This document shows, piece by piece, positions 26,362 through 35,275 of a stretch of DNA of 64,000 bases (position 1 is its first letter; each line of letters starts with the position of its first letter). This DNA comes from Bacteroidia bacterium (GTDB lineage Bacteria; Bacteroidota; Bacteroidia; Palsa-965): positions 99,448 to 163,447 of the forward strand of contig JAKLJE010000003.1 of the NCBI GenBank assembly GCA_023151315.1, given 5' to 3'. The notes beneath the pieces are model-generated. The model worked only from the letters and a program-made list of their open reading frames with translations. It was not told the DNA's origin and made no database searches. The position numbers and the translations under genes were made by a program.

Positions 26362-26823
26362 GTGAAGAAACTGATCGTAATATTATTAATCGCGGTTATT
26401 GCAGCAGGTTGCAATGCTACGAACGGAGAATCGGCTCCTTCCACGGAAGAGCCGGACGATCTGATTCCACGCGATAAAATGATTCTGGTTATTGCAGATG
26501 TACATCTGCTGGAAGCTGCCGCCGGACTACGTGCTCCTGTTGCACCTTCACGTGTACCGAATCAAATACCGGGACAACCGAATGTGTCTGTACCGGCGCC
26601 TATGCCTGACGTTACGCAGCAGAAGAATCTTCCGTATTACGATATTTTCAAGAAGCATGGTGTAACGTTGGATCAATACAAACGAAGTTACCAGTGGTAC
26701 ACAATGGATCCTGAAGAATACGGATTGATGTATGATGAAGTGATCAACGAATTGACACGTCGTCAGATTCAGGATCAAGCCGACGGTAATGTGGCTGTTC
26801 CGGCTAAACCGAATCAACGGTAA
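26362..26823 (+). CDS. DUF4296 lipoprotein
   Basis: 153 residues from GTG. This start gives the compact lipoprotein signal VKKLIVILLIAVIAAGC, with Cys17 as lipidated residue; the upstream ATGs would add a poor leader. The body contains the DUF4296 features: MILVIADVHLLEA (helix) and, after a Pro-rich linker, IFKKHGVTLDQYKRSYQWY, then MYDEVINELTRRQ. It is a Bacteroidota-specific lipoprotein of unknown role. Its 3' end overlaps the convergent epimerase gene by ten bases. Confidence 0.85.
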   Translation: MKKLIVILLIAVIAAGCNATNGESAPSTEEPDDLIPRDKMILVIADVHLLEAAAGLRAPVAPSRVPNQIPGQPNVSVPAPMPDVTQQKNLPYYDIFKKHGVTLDQYKRSYQWYTMDPEEYGLMYDEVINELTRRQIQDQADGNVAVPAKPNQR

Positions 26824-27812
26824 TAACCGGCAACTTCCTGCAGTGATTGACGGATCGGTTTATAACTGAATCCTGTTCGTTGTGTAATTCTCGAACCGTT
26901 GTACGTTGCAGCTTCTGATGCAGCAGCTACGCTTTCCTTCGTAATACGGGGTGGTTTACCGCTGAGAGCAGCAACAATTTTTTCAATTCTCCACATGATG
27001 CCGAGCACGAATTTACCCAATTGCCGGCTCACAGGTTTTTTACCGAAGAGGGTCAGGATTTCATTGGCAAAATTGCGGTACGACATGTTTTCGGAATTGA
27101 GAACAAATCGTTCATTCACGATTTCACTATCCATCAGTTTTACGCATGCATCCGCCACATCCTGCGCATCAACAAATCCTCCGCTGCCTTTCGTGTACCA
27201 CGAGAATCCTTTTTTCGCCAGAGCGAAAATGGCATTGCTGCTGCGCGATGTATTTCCAGCTCCTACAATTACAGATGGATTAACGATGATCACATCCATT
27301 CCTTCTTCGCTTGCTCTCCACACTTCACGCTCGGCATTGTATTTGGAAATCGCATACCATGAATTGGAAGGATCGTTCTTCCACCACGTATCTTCATTGA
27401 TATTCTGAAGGTCGATCGTTTTTCCCAGTGCAGCAACCGAGCTCACGTGACAGAATTTTTTCACGCCGTAATCCATGCTCAGATTCACAATGTTCGCTGT
27501 GCCGTCCATATTGATCTTCAGCATCGTATCACGATCTTTCGGATCGAAGGAAACCATTGCCGCCGCATGATACACATGTGTGACATCTTTCAGCGCTTCT
27601 TCGAGTGAAAAAATATCCATCACATCGCCTTCTGTCCATTCAATTCTGGAAAGAAGTTCGTCAGCACGCTGCGAATAATACCGGAAAGTTTTTTCAGTTT
27701 CAGTAATCGATGATCCTTGGCGCTTCAGCGCACGAACGCGGTGGCCTTGTTGCGTAAGCGCAAGCAAAATGTGAGTGCCGACCATGCCGGTTCCGCCGGT
27801 AACAAGAATCAT
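26814..27812 (-). CDS. NAD-dependent epimerase/dehydratase family protein
   Basis: 332 residues, an extended SDR. The Rossmann motif TGGTGMVGTHI is at the N terminus, the Ser region reads HVSSVAALG, and the catalytic pair is YAISKYNAE. Resembles 3-beta-hydroxysteroid dehydrogenase or dihydroflavonol reductase-like members common in bacteria; the substrate is open. It faces tyrS across a 100-bp divergent region. Confidence 0.92.
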   Translation of the reverse strand: MILVTGGTGMVGTHILLALTQQGHRVRALKRQGSSITETEKTFRYYSQRADELLSRIEWTEGDVMDIFSLEEALKDVTHVYHAAAMVSFDPKDRDTMLKINMDGTANIVNLSMDYGVKKFCHVSSVAALGKTIDLQNINEDTWWKNDPSNSWYAISKYNAEREVWRASEEGMDVIIVNPSVIVGAGNTSRSSNAIFALAKKGFSWYTKGSGGFVDAQDVADACVKLMDSEIVNERFVLNSENMSYRNFANEILTLFGKKPVSRQLGKFVLGIMWRIEKIVAALSGKPPRITKESVAAASEAATYNGSRITQRTGFSYKPIRQSLQEVAGYYR

Positions 27813-27850
27813 GTGCCAAAGATAAGAAGTAATCTTCCGCAGATTCCGTG

Positions 27851-27877
27851 TCCCGTAATTGCCCCATAATTACGGGA
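27851..27877. promoter_or_regulatory. Perfect inverted repeat in the divergent tyrS promoter region
   Basis: TCCCGTAATT (27851-27860) and AATTACGGGA (27868-27877) with a seven-base spacer. It ends 23 bases before the tyrS -7 box, so it overlaps where the -33 element should be. It may be an operator or an RNA hairpin. Confidence 0.4.
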
Positions 27878-27900
27878 AAGGTCATCTGCCAACGAAAGAT

Positions 27901-27908
27901 TATATTTG
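27901..27908 (+). promoter_or_regulatory. -7 promoter element for tyrS
   Basis: TATATTTG matches TAnnTTTG and ends four bases before the ATG at 27913, which points to a leaderless tyrS mRNA. Confidence 0.6.
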
Positions 27909-27912
27909 CGGC

Positions 27913-29208
27913 ATGAAAAATTTCGTTGAAGAACTTCGCTGGCGCGGCATGCTGCAGGATGTGATGCCCGGAACTGAAGAATTGCTGAACAAGGAAATGG
28001 TGACCGGATACATCGGTTTCGATCCAACGGCAGATTCTCTCGGTGTGGGAAATCTGGTGCAGATCATGACGCTGCTGCATTTTCAGCAGTGCGGACACAA
28101 ACCGATCGCATTGGTTGGCGGAGCTACAGGAATGGTTGGAGATCCTTCAGGAAAATCTGCAGAGCGCAATTTGCTTTCGGAAGATATTCTTGCGCACAAT
28201 CTCGCATGCCAGAAGAAACAACTGGAAAAGTTTCTTGATTTCAATTGCGGTGCAAATTCAGCGACGATCGTGAACAACTACGATTGGTTCAAGAATATGA
28301 GTTTTATTGAGTTCATCCGCGATACCGGAAAACACATCACTGTCAATTACATGATGGCGAAAGATTCCGTGAAGAAGCGAATTGCGGGTGAAGATCGTGA
28401 AGGAATGTCGTTCACTGAGTTTACGTACCAGTTGGTGCAGGGCTACGATTTCTACTACTTGTGGAAAAACAACGGCGTGAAGTTGCAAATGGGCGGAAGT
28501 GATCAGTGGGGAAATATTGTAACAGGAACGGAACTTATTCGTCGTAAAGACGGAGGAGAAGCGTGGGCGCTGACAACACCGCTGATCAAGAAAGCAGATG
28601 GAACGAAGTTCGGGAAAACGGAAAGCGGAAATATCTGGTTGGATCCTAAGCGTACTTCACCATACGAGTTCTACCAATTCTGGTTGAACGCCGGTGATGC
28701 TGATGCGGGAACATACATTCGTATTTTCACTCTGAAGACGAGAGAAGAAATCGAGGCTCTGGAGTCACAACATAAAGAAGCTCCGCATCTGCGCGTTCTT
28801 CAGAAAGCTTTGGCGGATGATATCACAACGCGTGTTCACGGTGAAGCAGAACTGAAACTGGCGATTGCAGCTTCAGAAGTATTGTTCGGTAAAGGAACGA
28901 TTGATCAACTTGCTGCATTTTCAGATGAGCAGTTTGTTTCTGTATTTCAAGGAGCAGGTGTTCCGGTGTTTGAAACATCTGCCGATTCTATCGTACAGGG
29001 AATTTCCATTGTGGAGTTGACAAAGAACGCAGGACTTACAACATCCAACGGAGAAGCGATTAAACTGATTAAAGGCAACGGACTCGCTTTGAATAAAGTA
29101 AAAGTATCCGATCAGCAGATGATCGTTAATCAGTCCAATCTAATCAACGGAAAGTATATTCTACTGCAGAAGGGCAAGAAGGATTATTGTTTGGTGAAAG
29201 CAGGATAA
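27913..29208 (+). CDS. tyrS: Tyrosyl-tRNA synthetase with an atypical HIGH motif
   Basis: 431 residues from [12 protein letters not shown]. An in-frame ATG 18 codons upstream precedes the -7 box. The class I catalytic domain shows [22 protein letters not shown], the tyrosine pocket [25 protein letters not shown], and KFGKTES in place of KMSKS, as in other TyrRS of this type. The HIGH motif reads GVGN: the normally conserved first His is Gly. The C terminus is an S4-like RNA-binding domain ending [16 protein letters not shown]. It charges tRNA-Tyr; no second tyrS is seen here. Confidence 0.95.
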   Translation: MKNFVEELRWRGMLQDVMPGTEELLNKEMVTGYIGFDPTADSLGVGNLVQIMTLLHFQQCGHKPIALVGGATGMVGDPSGKSAERNLLSEDILAHNLACQKKQLEKFLDFNCGANSATIVNNYDWFKNMSFIEFIRDTGKHITVNYMMAKDSVKKRIAGEDREGMSFTEFTYQLVQGYDFYYLWKNNGVKLQMGGSDQWGNIVTGTELIRRKDGGEAWALTTPLIKKADGTKFGKTESGNIWLDPKRTSPYEFYQFWLNAGDADAGTYIRIFTLKTREEIEALESQHKEAPHLRVLQKALADDITTRVHGEAELKLAIAASEVLFGKGTIDQLAAFSDEQFVSVFQGAGVPVFETSADSIVQGISIVELTKNAGLTTSNGEAIKLIKGNGLALNKVKVSDQQMIVNQSNLINGKYILLQKGKKDYCLVKAG

Positions 29209-29230
29209 TTTCTCACAGCCCTATAAAATG

Positions 29231-29264
29231 ACAAGGTCGTTCAATTCAATTTGAACGGCCTTGT
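29231..29264. terminator. tyrS terminator hairpin
   Basis: ACAAGGTCGTTCAA (29231-29244) pairs with TTGAACGGCCTTGT (29251-29264), with one G-T pair, 22 bases after the tyrS stop. The right arm runs into the duplicated tail found after the immunity gene. Confidence 0.75.
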
Positions 29265-29330
29265 GTGCTTTTGTATGTCAATGATTTTGACTTTTGAATT
29301 GTGCAGGTGCTGTAATATTACACTATTTAA
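29257..29330. repeat. Duplicated 3' tail, copy next to the Imm11-like gene
   Basis: About 74 bp that resemble 30087-30160 (about 70% by eye), starting with CCTTGTGTG and sharing TTGTATGTC, TGAAT and GCAGGTG. It lies just 3' of the Imm11-like gene (minus strand), as the other copy lies 3' of the next gene. Confidence 0.6.
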
Positions 29331-29337
29331 CTAATGA

Positions 29338-29988
29338 TCATGATGCTAAGATCATTTCAAAACACCGATAATCAATCCCGGTCACGCCAGCAGATTTAAA
29401 ATCATTATAAACTTCATCACTAATACATAACCAATTTCCCAAACCTCTTAAAATAAACACCCGCCCATTAAGAAACATAGGATTATTAACGGTTAATTTA
29501 TTAGGAAATATATATGTTGTTCTTCCTACTTTTTCTCGCTGGGATTCATAATCTGAATGTGACAATATGTTCTCACCATAAAATACGGATTCGCTAAAAT
29601 CAACTGAATATGGTGCTGGTGATTTGATATACATGTAAAAGTACTCATTGAACTTGTGGTTCTTTTGATATAATGGGCAGGGGAAAAATCGAATATCCAC
29701 ACATAGTTTAGAAAGAACTATTTTTTTAACTTTTTCATCCACGATCCATCCATTATCCGATCCGTTTAATGAACTACTAATAAAACTGGTTCGCTTAGCC
29801 TTTGTTTCCAATTTCAGACAATTCAACTCCGGTTCAAAATCCGGGAACTGGTCAATCGGTACAGCACTTAATGCGTACAAGGAACGTTCTCCCCAGACAT
29901 CGTTTATACAGTTACTAACAAAAGACTGAACCTGCGGATAGGTGCCAACAGCTTCTGTCGATAATTCAACGATGTAAAATTTTGGCAT
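29338..29988 (-). CDS. Imm11-family (DUF1629-like) immunity protein
   Basis: 216 residues. The pattern fits the Imm11/DUF1629 family. The centre reads GWIVDEKVKKIVLSKLCVDI, then RFFPCPL and a Tyr-rich strand. A later region has DFSESVFY, and the C terminus ends with ISDEVYNDFKSAGVTGIDYR. Family members are thought to neutralise toxins delivered between neighbouring cells. No toxin gene, Rhs or LXG repeat, or secretion gene adjoins it. The sequence is visibly AT-richer than tyrS and the amidohydrolases, suggesting transfer. Assignment is by family pattern, not by a search. Confidence 0.65.
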   Translation of the reverse strand: MPKFYIVELSTEAVGTYPQVQSFVSNCINDVWGERSLYALSAVPIDQFPDFEPELNCLKLETKAKRTSFISSSLNGSDNGWIVDEKVKKIVLSKLCVDIRFFPCPLYQKNHKFNEYFYMYIKSPAPYSVDFSESVFYGENILSHSDYESQREKVGRTTYIFPNKLTVNNPMFLNGRVFILRGLGNWLCISDEVYNDFKSAGVTGIDYRCFEMILAS

Positions 29989-30086
29989 ACTTATTTTAAG
30001 AGGAGCGGATTGAGGATGCTTAATCTAAGCAAATCAACTAGCCCCTCTAAGGTATGAAAAAAGGCCGCTCAAATTGCTTTGTGCGA

Positions 30087-30160
30087 CCTTGTGTGTTATT
30101 GTATGTCCATGTGGTGATTTATGAATGGGGCAGGTGATTTTGCATACACTGCTGAACACA
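30087..30160. repeat. Duplicated 3' tail, copy next to the small membrane gene
   Basis: Diverged copy of 29257-29330. A weaker hairpin (AAGGCCGC with GCGACCTT, one mismatch) precedes it, as the intact hairpin precedes the other copy. It lies directly 3' of the 143-residue gene. Confidence 0.6.
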
Positions 30161-30177
30161 CTAAATTAGACTATAAA

Positions 30178-30609
30178 CTATTCGTCATTATTGGTTAAAC
30201 TTCTAATTAGTTGGTGCCGACCTTCGACCTTAAGTCCATTCATCGTTGAGACAAACCAATATCTTGTGTTATCTGTTTCTACATAGTAGATATTTGCGAG
30301 ATATCTTCTAACAATGCACTTTTTAAGTTGAAGTGTAATTTTCTTGTTCGCTGCAGTTAATATTTGAATAGTATCAACTGTTATTTCAACTTGACATAAC
30401 GCTGTAAGTTTCTTCCAACCAAAAGCGAAATACAAAGCTGAGAAGAGAACGAACGTAATAATTCCTATCCATACAGAAGGCTTTGAACGATAGACATAGG
30501 GAAGAATACAAACAAACAAAATAAGAGTTGGATAGATATATTTATAAAAAGTACGAATCCAAAATGTGTTCGAACTTGAAACTCTGATATGCCTATCAGT
30601 TTTGTCCAT
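30178..30609 (-). CDS. Two-span membrane protein of unknown function
   Basis: 143 residues. Two membrane spans (about residues 24-41 and 47-65) are followed by a soluble beta-rich C-terminal half (VEITVDTIQILTAANKKITL and IYYVETDNTRYWF), like bacterial PH-like domains. No family can be named. AT-rich like the neighbouring immunity gene and with a homologous 3' tail, so it may be part of the same accessory cassette set. It could itself be an immunity or stress protein; this is inference. Confidence 0.7.
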   Translation of the reverse strand: MDKTDRHIRVSSSNTFWIRTFYKYIYPTLILFVCILPYVYRSKPSVWIGIITFVLFSALYFAFGWKKLTALCQVEITVDTIQILTAANKKITLQLKKCIVRRYLANIYYVETDNTRYWFVSTMNGLKVEGRHQLIRSLTNNDE

Positions 30610-30727
30610 ATTCCATCATTACTTTTAGGACTACTCTTGCTTCCATACATCTTGGACGAGGTAAGTCAACTATCAAACCTCCGTAGGTATTTCAATAATC
30701 TGACATGTGAAGTGGAATTACATTGGA

Positions 30728-32041
30728 TTATTTAGCATCCATCCCGTATTTCTCACTATACAAATCGTAGAGTTGTTGCTGTTCGTTGGTCAGTTGAATA
30801 GACTTGCCCTGAATGAACGCATGTGTTACTTTGTTCGTCTTCATGTCAAGTGCGTCTCCATCAGACACGAAAAGAGTGGCTTGTTTCTTTTCTTCGATGG
30901 TTCCTACTAAATCACCGATGCCGAGAATTTTCGCTGCGTTGGAAGTTAATGCAGCAATTGCAGCTTCTTTCTCCAGCCCCCATGCTACTGCAGTGCCGGC
31001 AAGGAAAGGCAAGTTCCGGAGACCTGTTGCTTCCTGATCACCTGAATTCTCAAAACAGAAAAGCACTCCAGCTTCCTGCAGCATCTTTGCAGTTTTGTAC
31101 GGCTGATTCACATCTTCGTCTGCACGCATCGGCAGATTGTGTACTCGCGCCAACATCACCGAAATATTGTTGGTCTTCAGAAGCTCAGTGCATTTGTAGC
31201 TTTCAGCTCCGCCAACAATACTTACTTTCTTCAAACCGAATTTGTTGGAGAAGGTAACCGCTTCGGCAATGTCTTTCACATTGTCTGCATGAATGTAAAT
31301 CATCTGCGTTCCGTTGAACACTCCACGCATCGCTTCAAAGCGCAGATTCTTTTCTGCCGGTTTCGGTGTCATGCAATACGCACGAGCTTCAGCAAAAAAC
31401 TTTTCAAGGTCCGCACGACGTTCTGCGTAGTTCTTATTGCGTTCGTATGGTCCGGGGCCGTCTTCCGACCAGTTACGGCTGTAATATCCCGGCCAGTTGA
31501 TGTGAATGCCGTCATCAGCTTTCAGTGTCGCATCTTCCCAATTCCATCCATCGAGATTCATGATAGAAGATGTTCCAGAAATACGACCGCCGCGAGGCGT
31601 GATTTGCGCAACCAGAACACCATTGGTTCTTACAGTCGGCGTGATTTTAGAATCGGTGTTGTACGACTGCTGCGTACGCACATGCGGATTCATATAACCG
31701 ACTTCATTAAAATCTGAAGTGGCACGCACCGCTTCAATTTCTGTAAGTCCCAAAGTGGAATTCGGTGCAATGAATCCCGGATATACGTGCTTGCCTGCAA
31801 CATTAATCGTTGTGTCCCATTGTGAAAGATCCAGACGCATTACAGTAGCATCACCAACTAAAGTGATTACTCCGTCTTTAAAACCAACTACGGAATTCTG
31901 AATCACTTTTCCGTTACCTACATGGCAAATGCCGTTCATCAGAAGCACGCTCTTGCTTTGCTTCTTTGCAGGAACCGGTTGCTGTGCATTTACAATTCCT
32001 GCAGCAGCCAATATCAACGAAGTGAAAAGTATCTTTTTCAT
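30728..32041 (-). CDS. Secreted amidohydrolase-family protein lacking metal ligands
   Basis: 437 residues from MKKILFTSLILAAAGIVNAQ, a clean signal peptide; a Met 11 codons upstream lies beyond it and close to the previous stop. The body follows the imidazolonepropionase-like amidohydrolase order. Where the HxH metal motif should follow PGFI the sequence reads APNSTLGL, with no His pair. The C-terminal ILGIGDLVGTIEEKKQATLFVSDGD fold end is kept. It is probably a non-catalytic homologue or partner of the longer protein 19 bases upstream in the same operon. Confidence 0.85.
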   Translation of the reverse strand: MKKILFTSLILAAAGIVNAQQPVPAKKQSKSVLLMNGICHVGNGKVIQNSVVGFKDGVITLVGDATVMRLDLSQWDTTINVAGKHVYPGFIAPNSTLGLTEIEAVRATSDFNEVGYMNPHVRTQQSYNTDSKITPTVRTNGVLVAQITPRGGRISGTSSIMNLDGWNWEDATLKADDGIHINWPGYYSRNWSEDGPGPYERNKNYAERRADLEKFFAEARAYCMTPKPAEKNLRFEAMRGVFNGTQMIYIHADNVKDIAEAVTFSNKFGLKKVSIVGGAESYKCTELLKTNNISVMLARVHNLPMRADEDVNQPYKTAKMLQEAGVLFCFENSGDQEATGLRNLPFLAGTAVAWGLEKEAAIAALTSNAAKILGIGDLVGTIEEKKQATLFVSDGDALDMKTNKVTHAFIQGKSIQLTNEQQQLYDLYSEKYGMDAK

Positions 32042-32060
32042 GTTCTTTCTCTTTAGCTGA

Positions 32061-35000
32061 TTATTCCTCTTCATTGTTTTCGTTGTCGTTCAGATAATCT
32101 CCGTCGTACTCCATGTCTTCGCAATCCCAGAGTTTCGGACGACGTGATTTCACAGGACGCACCGGCGCTCCGTCGTTCTTCTCTGCGATCATTTTCTGAG
32201 TGATTCTTGCGCGATCTTCTTCCATGTTCTTACGAATCTCTTCGTCGTCCTTGGAATTGTACATCACTTGTCCGTCAACAATTGTGGTTTCGACTTTCGC
32301 ATAAACGGAAGTCGGATTGTCTGACCACAAAACCACATCTGCGTCCATTCCTACTTTAATCTGTCCCATGTGGCTGTCGAGATGCAGCAACTTCGCAGGA
32401 TTCAACGTTACGAGTTGCAAGGATTGTGTTTCACTCAATCCACCGTACTTGATGCTCTTTGCTGCTTCCTGATTCAGTCGACGCGCCATTTCAGCATCGT
32501 CAGAGTTAATCGCAGTTACAATTCCCATTCTGTACAGCAAGGCTGCGTTGTATGGAATAGCATCTTTCACTTCGTATTTGTATGCCCACCAATCGGAGAA
32601 TGATGATGCGCCTGCTCCGTGCGCTTTCATCTTGTCGGCTACTTTGTAACCTTCAAGAATATGCGTGAATGTATTCACCTTGAAGCCCATGGAATCAGAA
32701 ACGTGCATGAGCATGTTGATTTCTGATTGCACATACGAGTGACAAGTGATGAATCGTGTGCCGAAGAGAATTTCAACCAATGCATCGAGTTCAAGATCGC
32801 GGCGCGGCGGTGTTGCTTTCTCTTTATCTTTCTGCGGCATGGCTTTCCATGCTTCCCACTGCGCATGATATTCTTTCGCGCGAATGAAATGATCGTAGTA
32901 AACCTGCTCAACGCCCATGCGTGTCTGAGGGAAACGCGTCACCTGATTGTCGCCCCAGTTTGCCTGCTTTACGTTTTCACCCAAAGCGAATTTGATGAAG
33001 CCATCTGCACCTTTGATTTTCATCTGCTCTGCATTTGCGCCCCAGCGCAGTTTGATCAATGCAGATTGACCGCCGATCGGATTCGCAGAACCGTGCAGCA
33101 ATTGTGCGGCAACAACGCCTCCTGAAAGTTGACGGTAAATATTTACATCATCAGGATTGATCACATCTCCGATTCTCACTTCAGATGTTGCAGCTTGTGT
33201 TCCTTCATTTACGCCGCCTGAAATAGCAATGTGTGAATGCTCATCAATGATTCCCGGAGTCAGATGTTTGCCTGTTCCGTCAATGGTAAGCGCAAATGCT
33301 GTTTTCGTCGGAATGATGTTCGGTGCGATGCGAACAATCTTTCCGTCAACAATGTAAACGTCTGTATTCGGAATGATGCTGTCTTTATCGTTGCTGTTTG
33401 TCCATACTGTTACGTTCTTGATGAGAATCGCATTGTACGTGTGTAACAGACGCGTTAAGCGCGATGTGTCTTTGCGCGTTTGTCCGTACGCATTGAAAGG
33501 ATAAATCACATCGTCCAGAGTAGGAATATCTTTCTGCGTAGTGTCTTTCTCTTTTTCCTTAGGCTTGAACGCTTCGCTTTGTGAAGCCATCCAATCAATC
33601 CATGTTCCGTCCGGCATTTGCCCGCGTCCGTTCATGAATTTGGATTCGCTGTTTACGAGTCCTGACAAACGGATTGTGCCTTCTTTCTCTTTCGAAGGGA
33701 AAGAAAGTGTTACCATGTTTCCGCTTACGCTGATGGAAGCACTTTGCTTGATCGTGTCTGCAACAATGTGCGTTGCTTTCATGCGTGACGGTTCTCCTTC
33801 GATCTTCAGTTTTGCAGGAGCCATTGAAGTAACATTCAGATCGTATGTACCGCGCAGATCAAGCGCGTTCATATCGTTGATGATGTAACGATGTCCGCGC
33901 ACCCAGTTCTCGTGAATCACGGTACCTTCTTCGAAGATGTTGCCGCTTGTGATGATGAAATTCGCGAGCATTCCCGCTTTCAGACTTCCTGCTTCATTCT
34001 GAATTCCGAGAAGTTCTGCCGGCGTTGTAGTCAAAGCTTTCAACGCTGCTTTCGGTGTCAGACCATACAAAATCGCTTTGCGCACACGTGAAAGAAAATC
34101 TTTCTTCTCGCGGAGATCCGAGGTGGTGATGGCGAAACGGATATTGTATTTTTCAAATGCACCGGGATTGAGCGGAGCCAATTCCCAATGTTTCAGATCG
34201 GCATAGCTGATCATTTCTGCATCGTACGGATCTTCCAGATCATACGCATCCGGGAAGTTCAAGGGAAGAATGAACGAACCGTTTGTGGCTTTCATTTCGT
34301 CCATACGCTGATATTCATTGCCGCTGCCTTTGAAAACATACTGCACCTTGAATTCATCACCGATTTTATCTGCGCGAAGCACATTCCATTTGTCTGTCGT
34401 TTCGAAGAACGAAGGCAATGACTGGTTGTTATTCCACGCATCCAATGTAAGGTTGAATTCTGTTTTGTTTTTTGCCGTGCGATACCAATCTGCATCGTAG
34501 TACGTCTGTCGCAACAACGCAATTGCACCCATCAATGAGCTTGGATAATCCTGTGCTGATGAGCCTTTATCGAATGAATAACAGGCTGCAGCTTTCGCTT
34601 TGAGCAATGCTTTATTGTCGCCGTCTTCTGCATTCAGCGTGGCAACACCCGCAGTTCCGCGTGCGATACCGTCTTTCGCGAACATCATCACAGTGCCGAA
34701 TCCGATGGAGCGGAATTCTTCAGCGGAAGCCTGATGCGATGAAAACATTTTGCTTGCATCTGTTTCAGGTTTGAGTGCTTCGTTCCAACCGAATGCTCCT
34801 GCACGTGCAGAAACAAACTGCGGTTCAGGATTCCATTTTCTGCGCGGAACTTCCGGCATTCCGTAAGTGGTGTATGCGTCAATGAACGAAGCATAAATGA
34901 ATTTCCCTGTGAGATCCATTACAACCGCTTCTTTCGGAACAATAACGGAAGCACCTACAGCAAGAATCCGTTCATCCTGCACAAGCATTGTGCCGTTGCT

Positions 35001-35153
35001 GATCACGTTTTCCGGATCAACCTGAATAGTGGCGCCTTTCAACGCGTAAATTGTGTGATTGGGATTCCTTGCCCCGTTCTCAGGGAACGTAGGTGTTTGC
35101 GCGTTCAGCGAAAACACTGCTGTACAGGCCAGGACAGTAAACAAATGTTTCAT
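32061..35153 (-). CDS. Secreted double-domain amidohydrolase
   Basis: 1030 residues from MKHLFTVLACTAVFSLNAQ (signal peptide); a more distal in-frame Met lies before the -7 box. Two amidohydrolase-like modules lie in tandem. The first (about 25-450) has lost its HxH motif (IYASFIDAYTTYG). The second (about 590-1000) keeps it: PGIIDEHSHIAISGG, later THILEGYKVADKMKAHGAGA, then INSDDAEMARR and the LHLDSHMGQIKVGMDADVVLW end. It likely hydrolyses a cyclic amide or peptide-like substrate in the periplasm; the substrate is unknown. Followed by the shorter, inactive-looking homologue. Confidence 0.88.
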   Translation of the reverse strand: MKHLFTVLACTAVFSLNAQTPTFPENGARNPNHTIYALKGATIQVDPENVISNGTMLVQDERILAVGASVIVPKEAVVMDLTGKFIYASFIDAYTTYGMPEVPRRKWNPEPQFVSARAGAFGWNEALKPETDASKMFSSHQASAEEFRSIGFGTVMMFAKDGIARGTAGVATLNAEDGDNKALLKAKAAACYSFDKGSSAQDYPSSLMGAIALLRQTYYDADWYRTAKNKTEFNLTLDAWNNNQSLPSFFETTDKWNVLRADKIGDEFKVQYVFKGSGNEYQRMDEMKATNGSFILPLNFPDAYDLEDPYDAEMISYADLKHWELAPLNPGAFEKYNIRFAITTSDLREKKDFLSRVRKAILYGLTPKAALKALTTTPAELLGIQNEAGSLKAGMLANFIITSGNIFEEGTVIHENWVRGHRYIINDMNALDLRGTYDLNVTSMAPAKLKIEGEPSRMKATHIVADTIKQSASISVSGNMVTLSFPSKEKEGTIRLSGLVNSESKFMNGRGQMPDGTWIDWMASQSEAFKPKEKEKDTTQKDIPTLDDVIYPFNAYGQTRKDTSRLTRLLHTYNAILIKNVTVWTNSNDKDSIIPNTDVYIVDGKIVRIAPNIIPTKTAFALTIDGTGKHLTPGIIDEHSHIAISGGVNEGTQAATSEVRIGDVINPDDVNIYRQLSGGVVAAQLLHGSANPIGGQSALIKLRWGANAEQMKIKGADGFIKFALGENVKQANWGDNQVTRFPQTRMGVEQVYYDHFIRAKEYHAQWEAWKAMPQKDKEKATPPRRDLELDALVEILFGTRFITCHSYVQSEINMLMHVSDSMGFKVNTFTHILEGYKVADKMKAHGAGASSFSDWWAYKYEVKDAIPYNAALLYRMGIVTAINSDDAEMARRLNQEAAKSIKYGGLSETQSLQLVTLNPAKLLHLDSHMGQIKVGMDADVVLWSDNPTSVYAKVETTIVDGQVMYNSKDDEEIRKNMEEDRARITQKMIAEKNDGAPVRPVKSRRPKLWDCEDMEYDGDYLNDNENNEEE

Positions 35154-35178
35154 AAGCGAAAAATCGTGCGATAACGGG

Positions 35179-35186
35179 CAAATGTA
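35179..35186 (-). promoter_or_regulatory. -7 promoter element for the amidohydrolase operon
   Basis: TACATTTG on the minus strand, 25 bases before the ATG at 35153. It supports that start over the in-frame ATG farther upstream. Confidence 0.45.
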
Positions 35187-35247
35187 TCTTATTTTCTCCC
35201 AATATCGGAGTGTTTGGGATGAACGGTGCAAAAGCGTTGTTTTTAAG

Positions 35248-35255
35248 TACTTTTG
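35248..35255 (+). promoter_or_regulatory. -7 promoter element for the cytochrome b-like gene
   Basis: TACTTTTG, 20 bases before the ATG at 35276; supports this start over the in-frame ATG at 35210. Confidence 0.45.
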
Positions 35256-35275
35256 TCAGACTAAAAAAACACGCT

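Noticed and set aside
29000..31000. Search for a toxin gene or secretion repeat (Rhs, LXG, VgrG) next to the Imm11-like gene
   Set aside because: None is present in either direction within the window; the immunity gene is an orphan here.
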